Positions 1 to 5,076 of a stretch of DNA of 5,954 nt are shown here, piece after piece (position 1 is the stretch's first letter; the number at the start of each line of letters is the position of its first letter). The notes below the pieces were generated by a model. The model saw nothing but the letters and a program-made list of their open reading frames with translations. It was not told the DNA's origin and ran no database searches. Origin of the DNA: an uncultured Lachnospiraceae bacterium (GTDB lineage: Bacteria > Bacillota > Clostridia > Lachnospirales > Lachnospiraceae); assembly GCA_902783735.1 (NCBI GenBank), contig CACZSE010000286.1, positions 1 through 5,954 on the forward strand. The letters are read 5' to 3'. A program made the translations under genes and the position numbers.

Positions 1-1359
1 GTCGGTAAGAATATAGTAGATGATTTTGTGGATGTATGTGATCAGAAGTGCAGAGGACAGAAGACAACGCTTTCCGTAGTTGACCTTGCGGAGCTTAAGG
101 CAACAGTTCCGGATAAGCTTACCGAATTTGCAAGATCTGCGGGAGAACTTATAGAGAATAAAGATTATAAGAAGGTTGCAATAGCCAGAAAGAACACAAG
201 AGAGTTCGCCCAGTCATCAAAGATCGATCAGATCGATCTGATACATTTTTGCCAAAATATCGGAAATGAAGAAGGTAAAATGCTATCCGATGCCTTAAAG
301 GGAGCGGTTAAGTATAACAGAACGTCATCAAGCATGACGGATGCACACGGACTTGCCATTTATTTCCCTTATCAGAAAACCGGTAAGGTAAGCAATGCTT
401 TAAGTCTTTTCAGTAAGATCGGAATGGACAGGGAATATTCAAAGTGTATTCAACAGTTTGCTTCTACCGAAGTGACCGGTCAGATGGCAGCAGGCGGTAC
501 ATCAAATCCGTATTCATCATTGACGGGATCTTTGGTTGGAGGCGGAAGCGTGAGTGAACCTTCCGGCGGCTCATCAGATGCGATAATGTCACTTTTGGGA
601 GATATGCTTGGTGGTTCAGGTTCATCATCGGGCAGTGCATCATCATACGGATTTGACCCTTCGATCCTCGATCTGTTTATGGGTCGCGAAATAAGCGATC
701 AGGATACGGCAGATTACATTTCGGATAATTACCTCGATCCGAACGATCTGGTATGGACCGAAGCTGACGGTACTTATAAGCTTATATTGGATGATTCTCA
801 GTGGGATCTTGTTCAGGATGTGGAATTGAACGTATTTGTGGATGACGGAGAAGGATATATAGATCTGGGGATCGATAATGTATTTGAATTCGATGACGAT
901 GGCTCACTCTACGGAGAATATGACGGAACATGGCTTGCACTGGACGGAAATATCGTGCCGTATTATCACATGGATACAATAGACTATTCGGATTCTTATA
1001 CAATAACCGGTTATGTACCCTGTTTCTTAAACGGTGAAAGAGCAGAACTGCTCATTACCTTTGACAGTGAGAATCCAAACGGTTACATATCCGGGGCACG
1101 ATTTGTATATACTGAAGGTGAGACCGAAGCTGTTGCGAAGAACATAGAAGAAGTAAAGGCAGGAGACACTGTTGAGCCTATATGTGATTATTATGCATAT
1201 GACGGAACCTACAGTGACAGTTACAAGCTTGACACAACAATAACAATAAGTGAAAAAACTCAGATATCCAACATAAAGATCGCTGATTCTCAAACCATGG
1301 CGAGCTACAGGTTGACAGATATCTACAATCAGAAATACTGGACACCGGTAATACCGTAA
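1..1359 (+). CDS. Clostripain-like cysteine peptidase (C11 family), 3' part only
   Basis: The reading frame is open from the left edge to TAA at 1357-1359, so the 452 visible residues are the C-terminal part; the start lies outside. Residues 25-124 resemble the end of the clostripain/C11 peptidase domain: TLSVVDLAEL, then DQIDLIHFCQNI, then DAHGLAIYFPY with HGLAIYFPY at 116-124. The family's catalytic His and Cys lie upstream and cannot be checked. Residues about 159-218 form a Ser/Gly-rich, low-complexity linker. From about 219 on, the protein is strongly acidic and rich in Asp, Tyr and Thr (for example DGTWLALDGNIVPYYH around Trp311) and looks like a beta-rich accessory domain that I cannot name. 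Family members are usually exported and cut after Arg or Lys; export here is inferred, since the signal peptide would be outside the window. No transmembrane or sorting signal is visible at the C-terminus. The family call is fairly secure; substrate and location are unknown. Confidence 0.78.
   Translation, partial: VGKNIVDDFVDVCDQKCRGQKTTLSVVDLAELKATVPDKLTEFARSAGELIENKDYKKVAIARKNTREFAQSSKIDQIDLIHFCQNIGNEEGKMLSDALKGAVKYNRTSSSMTDAHGLAIYFPYQKTGKVSNALSLFSKIGMDREYSKCIQQFASTEVTGQMAAGGTSNPYSSLTGSLVGGGSVSEPSGGSSDAIMSLLGDMLGGSGSSSGSASSYGFDPSILDLFMGREISDQDTADYISDNYLDPNDLVWTEADGTYKLILDDSQWDLVQDVELNVFVDDGEGYIDLGIDNVFEFDDDGSLYGEYDGTWLALDGNIVPYYHMDTIDYSDSYTITGYVPCFLNGERAELLITFDSENPNGYISGARFVYTEGETEAVAKNIEEVKAGDTVEPICDYYAYDGTYSDSYKLDTTITISEKTQISNIKIADSQTMASYRLTDIYNQKYWTPVIP
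1312..1339 (+). promoter_or_regulatory. Weak candidate promoter for rqcH
   Basis: A perfect -35 hexamer TTGACA (1312-1317) is followed after 16 nt by AATACT (1334-1339), which matches the TATAAT consensus at 4 of 6 bases. It lies inside the last codons of the peptidase gene and would start RNA near 1346, giving a leader of roughly 87 nt before rqcH. The -10 is poor and no extended -10 is visible, so this is only a candidate. I see no intrinsic terminator after the peptidase gene, so read-through into rqcH is the alternative. Confidence 0.28.
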
Positions 1360-1373
1360 GGTGCCCATGGATA

Positions 1374-1417
1374 ACGGGCTCTAAAGATTCAAGACTCAGT
1401 ACTTTTTGAAAGCCCGT
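1374..1417 (+). promoter_or_regulatory. Inverted repeat in the rqcH leader
   Basis: ACGGGCT (1374-1380) is the exact reverse complement of AGCCCGT (1411-1417). An inner AAAG (1383-1386) can pair with CTTT (1402-1405), so the arms can fold back across the gap between the peptidase gene and rqcH. The 3' arm ends 3 nt before the rqcH Shine-Dalgarno sequence. No U-tract follows the structure, so it is not a standard intrinsic terminator. A role in rqcH translation or mRNA processing is possible but unproven. Confidence 0.35.
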
Positions 1418-1420
1418 AAG

Positions 1421-1425
1421 AAAGG
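1421..1425 (+). promoter_or_regulatory. Ribosome binding site that fixes the rqcH start
   Basis: AAAGG lies 7 nt before ATG 1433, a normal spacing. It rules out the longer in-frame TTG start at 1406, which has no purine-rich site and would add nine residues before the family's usual N-terminus. Confidence 0.75.
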
Positions 1426-1432
1426 CAGTATC

Positions 1433-3193
1433 ATGGCTTTTGATGGCATTACAATATCTGCGATCGTGCAACAATTGAGAGACTGTTGCCTTGACGGAAG
1501 GATAAATAAGATAGCACAACCGGAAAAAGACGAACTTATGTTAACTATTAAAGGAGCCCGTCGCGATAGCGACGGGAATCCTGTATATGGGCAATATAAA
1601 GTTGTTTTGAGTGCAAATTCTACACTGCCACTAGTTTACATAACACAAAATAATAAGGTCAGTCCGGCTCAGGCACCTGTATTTTGTATGTTTTTAAGAA
1701 AACATATACAAAATGCAAGGATTACTGATATTTATCAGCCTGATTTTGAGAGAGTTATCGTTTTTGAACTTGAGCATCTCGACGAAATGGGAGATCTTAA
1801 GAACAAAAAACTTATAGTAGAGCTGATGGGCAAATACAGTAACATCATATTTACCGACGATAACGACAGGATACTGGACAGCATCAAGCATATATCCGGA
1901 CTTGTAAGCTCGGTAAGAGAGGTGTTGCCGGGATGTGATTACTTCATTCCGGGAAGCGGAGAGAAGTTAAACCCGTTAAATACCGATGAAGCGCAATTTG
2001 CGGATGTGATACTAAAAAGAGCCACGGAGCCGTTTAAAGCTGTCTATTCTTCTTATACAGGCATTTCGCCGATGATAGCAAATGAGATATGTTACATGGC
2101 CGGGATCGATGCTGCTTCGACTTTGGCACTTGATAAGGATGGGATACATGATCTTTATGAAGCATTCTTTTCGGTAATGAAAAGAGTAAAAGAACATGCT
2201 TATGAACCCGAAATATTGTATGAAAACGGTATTCCCAAGGAGTACAGCATGGTTCCTGTCAGCAGCTATTCGCCGCAAAATATAAAAAAATTTGAAAGTG
2301 CGAGCGAACTCATAATCGCCTTTTATGAGCAGAAGGAAAAGGTAACAAGGATCCGTCAGAAAAGTGTCGATCTCAGGAAGATAGTGACCACACACCTCGA
2401 GAGAGATGTCAAAAAGTATGACCTTCAGATGAAGCAGCTTAAAGATACCGAAAAAATGGACAAATATAAGGTATACGGAGAATTGCTGCATACATACGGC
2501 TACGGAATAAAGGAAGGTGTTAAGTCGGCTGAGGTGGACAATTATTATACGGGAGAAAAGATCCTGATACCTTTGGATCCCGAGCTTAATGCTATGGAAA
2601 ATGCTGGGAAATATTTTGACAAGTATTCCAAGCTTAAAAGAACAAAGGAAGCGCTTGAGAGTCTTACTTTGGAAGTGAAAAATGAGATAGACCATCTGGA
2701 GTCGATCCTTACGTCGCTTGATATAGCCGAAAAAGAGGAAGACCTGAATGAGATAAGACAGGAACTCATACAAAACGGATTTATCAAAAAAAGAGGGAGT
2801 GTCAAGAAGGAAAGATTTACAAGCAGACCTTTTCACTATATAAGCTCGGACGGATTTCATATGTATGTAGGCAAGAATAATCTTCAGAACGAAGAGCTTA
2901 CATTTAAACTGGCTACCGGAAATGACTGGTGGTTTCATGTGAAAGGAATGCCGGGAAGTCATGTGATAGTAAAATGTGAAAACAAAGAGTTGCCGGATTC
3001 GACTTTCGAAGAAGCCGCACGGCTTGCCGCACATTACAGTAAGGGAAGCGGCGACGGACAGGTTGAGATAGATTATATTCAAAAAAAACATGTAAAGAAA
3101 TCACCGGGACAGCCCGTGGGGTTTGTTATATATCATACCAACTATTCAATGCTCATAGATTCGGATATTACGGGTATAGAACGTATTGACTAA
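1433..3193 (+). CDS. rqcH: Ribosome quality control protein RqcH (NFACT family, FbpA/YloA-like)
   Basis: RqcH binds 50S subunits that carry stalled peptidyl-tRNA and recruits tRNA-Ala to add a C-terminal alanine tail that marks the chain for degradation. The 586-residue product has the full family layout. The NFACT-N domain begins MAFDGITISAIVQQL and contains FCMFLRKHI (84-92) and FERVIVFEL (105-113). A helix-hairpin-helix-like stretch is at GISPMIANEI (210-219). Charged, coiled-coil-prone helices span about 297-345 and 395-450. The NFACT-R (DUF814) domain covers about 465-580, with TGNDWWFHVKGMPGSH at 495-510. Length is close to the Bacillus homologue (about 570). Two oddities: Glu106-Arg107 aligns with the Asp97-Arg98 pair of B. 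subtilis RqcH, and residues about 43-53 are extra relative to it. Older annotations call such proteins fibronectin-binding (FbpA); the intracellular RqcH role is better supported. No terminator follows, and the promoter for the next operon overlaps its stop codon. Confidence 0.93.
   Translation: MAFDGITISAIVQQLRDCCLDGRINKIAQPEKDELMLTIKGARRDSDGNPVYGQYKVVLSANSTLPLVYITQNNKVSPAQAPVFCMFLRKHIQNARITDIYQPDFERVIVFELEHLDEMGDLKNKKLIVELMGKYSNIIFTDDNDRILDSIKHISGLVSSVREVLPGCDYFIPGSGEKLNPLNTDEAQFADVILKRATEPFKAVYSSYTGISPMIANEICYMAGIDAASTLALDKDGIHDLYEAFFSVMKRVKEHAYEPEILYENGIPKEYSMVPVSSYSPQNIKKFESASELIIAFYEQKEKVTRIRQKSVDLRKIVTTHLERDVKKYDLQMKQLKDTEKMDKYKVYGELLHTYGYGIKEGVKSAEVDNYYTGEKILIPLDPELNAMENAGKYFDKYSKLKRTKEALESLTLEVKNEIDHLESILTSLDIAEKEEDLNEIRQELIQNGFIKKRGSVKKERFTSRPFHYISSDGFHMYVGKNNLQNEELTFKLATGNDWWFHVKGMPGSHVIVKCENKELPDSTFEEAARLAAHYSKGSGDGQVEIDYIQKKHVKKSPGQPVGFVIYHTNYSMLIDSDITGIERID
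1557..1576 (+). repeat. Perfect GC-rich hairpin inside rqcH
   Basis: CCCGTCGC (1557-1564) and GCGACGGG (1569-1576) are exact reverse complements around the 4-nt loop GATA, giving an 8-bp stem with 7 G-C pairs. It covers codons 42-48 of rqcH and directly follows the purine run AAAGGAG (1550-1556). It is much more GC-rich than its surroundings. It falls in the short segment that the Bacillus homologue lacks. The structure is seen in the sequence; any function is inference. Confidence 0.6.
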
Positions 3194-3215
3194 AGAAGTG
3201 TTTTTGGAATATAAT
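3186..3215 (+). promoter_or_regulatory. Sigma-A type promoter of the yicC-gmk-rpoZ operon
   Basis: TTGACT (3186-3191) matches the -35 consensus at 5 of 6 bases and TATAAT (3210-3215) is a perfect -10, with an 18-nt spacer. The -35 overlaps the last codons and stop of rqcH. Transcription would start near 3222, leaving a leader of about 58 nt before the yicC ATG. It is the best promoter match I found in the window and suggests constitutive, housekeeping-level expression. Confidence 0.75.
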
Positions 3216-3238
3216 CAATTTTGTATGCGATGTAATGA

Positions 3239-3269
3239 AATCGGTTCGGTATCATCCTGTTTACCGATT
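3239..3269 (+). promoter_or_regulatory. Leader hairpin next to the yicC ribosome binding site
   Basis: AATCGGT (3239-3245) is the exact reverse complement of ACCGATT (3263-3269), with a 17-nt loop. The 5' arm overlaps a direct repeat (TCGGT at 3241-3245 and again at 3246-3250), so the 3' arm can pair with either copy. The stem ends exactly at the GGGGA Shine-Dalgarno sequence (3270-3274). There is no U-tract, so it is not a terminator. Control of yicC translation is a reasonable guess only. Confidence 0.4.
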
Positions 3270-3279
3270 GGGGATATTT

Positions 3280-4158
3280 ATGATAAAAAGTATGACAGGC
3301 TTCGGCAGGTTTGAGATAGCCGAAGATAACAGAAAAGTTACAGTAGAGATAAAATCCGTAAATCACAGATATCTGGATGTTTCAATGAAGATGCCAAAGA
3401 AACTCAATTTCTTTGATGCATCGATCAGAAATCTCTTAAAAGAATATATGCAAAGAGGAAAGATAGACCTCTTTATCACATATGAAGACAATTCCGACAC
3501 GGGTGTTACGATCAAATACCATCCCGAAGTTGCTGCCGAGTACATGAGATATCTTACTCAGATGTCGGAAGAGTTTCATATTGAAAATGATGTAAGGGTT
3601 TCGTTGGTATCACGTTATCCCGAGGTGTTTACTTTGGATGATGTTGAAATAGACGAAGAAGGCATCTGGAGAATGCTTGAAAAGGCGATCAGGGGTGCAT
3701 GCGAGGCATTTGTCGATACCAGGATCAAGGAAGGCGAAAACCTTAAGAATGATATCATAGCAAAGTTGGATTTCATGCTTGATACAGTTGACTTTATTGA
3801 AGGTAAATGCCCTCAGATCATAGAGGATTACAGAAGCAAACTGATCGCAAGAGTTCAGGAGATGCTTGAGGATGCCAAGATAGACGAGAGCCGTATCGTT
3901 CAGGAAGTGACCATATTTGCAGACAAGATCTGTGTTGATGAAGAAATGGTACGTCTGCGAAGTCATATTGAGACCATGAAGGCTATACTCATTGAAGGCG
4001 GCAGTATCGGAAGAAAGCTTGACTTTATAGCTCAGGAGATGAACAGGGAAGCCAATACTACCTTAAGCAAGGTCAGTGATATAGAGATAGCCAATCGTGG
4101 TATCGAGCTTAAGACTGAGATCGAAAAGGTCAGAGAGCAGATACAGAACATAGAGTAA
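3280..4158 (+). CDS. yicC: YicC/YloC family endoribonuclease
   Basis: YicC proteins are metal-dependent endoribonucleases; the E. coli member contributes to turnover of the small RNA RyhB, and the Bacillus homologue is YloC. The product is 292 residues, the family's usual size. The N-terminal domain begins MIKSMTGFGR and has SVNHRYLDV at 26-34. The C-terminal DUF1732 domain has DEEMVRLRSHIE at 220-231 and the highly conserved GRKLDFIAQEMNREANT at 244-260. I chose ATG 3280 because GGGGA (3270-3274) lies 5 nt upstream and MIKSMTGFGR matches the family N-terminus; an in-frame ATG at 3235 adds 15 residues but has no ribosome binding site. It is the first gene of the operon, and its stop codon is embedded in the purine run leading to gmk. 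Its RNA targets in this organism cannot be predicted. In Bacillus a remA gene usually sits between yicC and gmk; here it is absent. Confidence 0.93.
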   Translation: MIKSMTGFGRFEIAEDNRKVTVEIKSVNHRYLDVSMKMPKKLNFFDASIRNLLKEYMQRGKIDLFITYEDNSDTGVTIKYHPEVAAEYMRYLTQMSEEFHIENDVRVSLVSRYPEVFTLDDVEIDEEGIWRMLEKAIRGACEAFVDTRIKEGENLKNDIIAKLDFMLDTVDFIEGKCPQIIEDYRSKLIARVQEMLEDAKIDESRIVQEVTIFADKICVDEEMVRLRSHIETMKAILIEGGSIGRKLDFIAQEMNREANTTLSKVSDIEIANRGIELKTEIEKVREQIQNIE

Positions 4159-4163
4159 AAGGA
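4158..4163 (+). promoter_or_regulatory. gmk ribosome binding site overlapping the yicC stop
   Basis: AAAGGA begins at the last base of the yicC TAA (4156-4158) and ends 6 nt before the gmk ATG. The overlap suggests translational coupling of the two genes. Confidence 0.7.
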
Positions 4164-4169
4164 TAATAT

Positions 4170-4787
4170 ATGAAAAAAGGACTTTTGACAGTTGTATCGG
4201 GCTTTTCCGGTGCCGGCAAAGGAACTCTCATGAAAGGGCTTCTTGCCAGATATGACAATTATGCTTTATCTGTTTCTATGACCACCAGAGCCATGAGACC
4301 CGGCGAAACAGAGGGAGTCGAATACTTCTTTGTTACTAAAGAGGAATTCGAAAAGAGCATAGAAGAGGGAAAACTTATAGAGCATGCCCAATATGTCGGA
4401 AACTATTACGGCACTCCCAAGGATTATGTTTTTGAACAGCTCGATGCCGGAAAAGATGTTTTGCTTGAAATAGAGATACAGGGCGCTTTACAGATAAAAG
4501 AAAGATTTCCGCAGGCTTTACTGTTATTTGTTACAACCAAGGATGCTCAGACTCTCGTGAACAGACTTAAAGGCAGAGGCACCGAGGACGAAGAGACTAT
4601 CAACAAGCGCTTAAAGAGAGCGGCTGAGGAGTCCGAAGGCATAGAAGAATATGAATATCTGATCGTAAACGACGATCTTGATACTTGCATAGAAGATATG
4701 CATGATATAATACAGAAAGCCAAACTAAAGGCAGACAGAAATATTGAATTTATAGAAAAAATACGCAAAGAGCTTAAGGATAGATGA
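4170..4787 (+). CDS. gmk: Guanylate kinase
   Basis: Gmk transfers phosphate from ATP to GMP (or dGMP) to give GDP, an essential cytoplasmic step of purine nucleotide supply. The 205-residue protein has the expected length and complete motifs. The P-loop is GFSGAGKGT at 11-19 with Lys17. The GMP-binding segment has Ser36, Arg40, Arg43, Tyr52, Glu71, Tyr80 and Thr82, which line up with Ser34, Arg38, Arg41, Tyr50, Glu69, Tyr78 and Ser80 of yeast guanylate kinase. EIEIQGA is at 100-106, and the lid region has RGTEDEETINKRL at 136-148. It starts 11 nt after yicC, and its TGA (4785-4787) lies within the ribosome binding region of rpoZ. Gmk of Firmicutes is a known target of (p)ppGpp inhibition; whether this one is cannot be read from the sequence. 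Confidence 0.97.
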   Translation: MKKGLLTVVSGFSGAGKGTLMKGLLARYDNYALSVSMTTRAMRPGETEGVEYFFVTKEEFEKSIEEGKLIEHAQYVGNYYGTPKDYVFEQLDAGKDVLLEIEIQGALQIKERFPQALLLFVTTKDAQTLVNRLKGRGTEDEETINKRLKRAAEESEGIEEYEYLIVNDDLDTCIEDMHDIIQKAKLKADRNIEFIEKIRKELKDR

Positions 4788-4793
4788 AAGGAG
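4787..4793 (+). promoter_or_regulatory. Ribosome binding site that fixes the rpoZ start
   Basis: AAAGGAG overlaps the last base of the gmk stop and lies 5 nt before ATG 4799. An upstream ATG at 4784 forms an ATGA overlap with the gmk stop, but its only purine site (AAGGA at 4776-4780) is just 3 nt away, and choosing it would put this strong site inside the coding region. Confidence 0.75.
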
Positions 4794-4798
4794 AAACT

Positions 4799-5035
4799 AT
4801 GTTACATCCGTCTTATTCAGATCTAATGAAAGTAGTAAACAGCGAGGTCGAGCCCGGTGAGGCAAAGATCGTAAATTCACGTTATTCGATCGTTATGGCT
4901 ACATCTAAGAGAGCCAGACAGATCATAGCGGGTGATGACCCTTTGGTAGAGGCTGATGGAAGAAAAGCCCTTTCGGTAGCGATCGATGAGCTTAACGAAT
5001 CAAAGATACACATTATCGGCGATGATGAGGAGTAA
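4799..5035 (+). CDS. rpoZ: DNA-directed RNA polymerase omega subunit
   Basis: Omega is the small subunit that clamps the C-terminal tail of beta' and helps RNA polymerase assembly. The 78-residue protein is slightly shorter than E. coli omega (91) but carries the family core: SRYSIVMATSKRARQI at 27-42 and, after a short acidic loop, KALSVAIDELNESKI at 56-70. It lacks the N-terminal Met-Ala-Arg motif that E. coli omega contributes to ppGpp site 1, as is usual in Firmicutes, so direct ppGpp control of polymerase through omega is unlikely here. The yicC-gmk-rpoZ neighbourhood is a conserved one, which supports the call despite the short length. A strong intrinsic terminator begins 3 nt after the stop, so this is probably the last gene of most transcripts from the yicC promoter. 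Confidence 0.93.
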   Translation: MLHPSYSDLMKVVNSEVEPGEAKIVNSRYSIVMATSKRARQIIAGDDPLVEADGRKALSVAIDELNESKIHIIGDDEE

Positions 5036-5037
5036 AG

Positions 5038-5066
5038 ATAAAACCCGGTAACGGGTTTTATTTTTT
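5038..5066 (+). terminator. Intrinsic terminator after rpoZ, just upstream of rimO
   Basis: ATAAAACCCG (5038-5047) and CGGGTTTTAT (5052-5061) are perfect reverse complements, forming a 10-bp stem closed by the GNRA-type tetraloop GTAA (5048-5051). The run of Ts from 5061 to 5066 follows directly, and more Ts come after a GGG (5067-5069). It should end most yicC-gmk-rpoZ transcripts. It lies just ahead of rimO, so rimO would depend on read-through unless a transcript starts inside the hairpin. Confidence 0.88.
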
Positions 5067-5076
5067 GGGTTTTTGT

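Noticed and set aside
613..648. TCA-rich simple sequence as a phase-variable tract
   Set aside because: The repeats are short and interrupted, and trinucleotide slippage would not shift the frame; it reads as a normal Ser/Gly linker.
1346..1356. Small hairpin CGGT-AAT-ACCG at the end of the peptidase gene as a terminator
   Set aside because: The stem is only 4 bp and no U-tract follows.
1406..1432. N-terminal extension of rqcH from a TTG start
   Set aside because: There is no ribosome binding site upstream, and the family N-terminus begins at ATG 1433 with a well-spaced AAAGG.
1027..1519. Two overlapping - strand open frames of 113 codons across the peptidase-rqcH junction
   Set aside because: Both are antisense to supported genes, overlap each other, and show no domain or sensible composition.
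2012..3091. Long open frame of 359 codons on the - strand, opposite rqcH
   Set aside because: It lies wholly within a well-supported gene, its product is a Phe/Leu/Ile/Ser-rich string without recognisable motifs, and it results from the codon bias of the + strand gene. I see no ribosome binding site or operon partner on that strand.
3235..3279. N-terminal extension of yicC from ATG 3235
   Set aside because: It has no ribosome binding site and would place the leader hairpin and the GGGGA site inside the coding region; the family N-terminus is MIKSMTGFGR at 3280.
5014..5042. Dedicated rimO promoter (TATCGG and GATAAA)
   Set aside because: The -35 match is very poor and the -10 matches only 4 of 6 bases; kept only as something 5'-end mapping could test.
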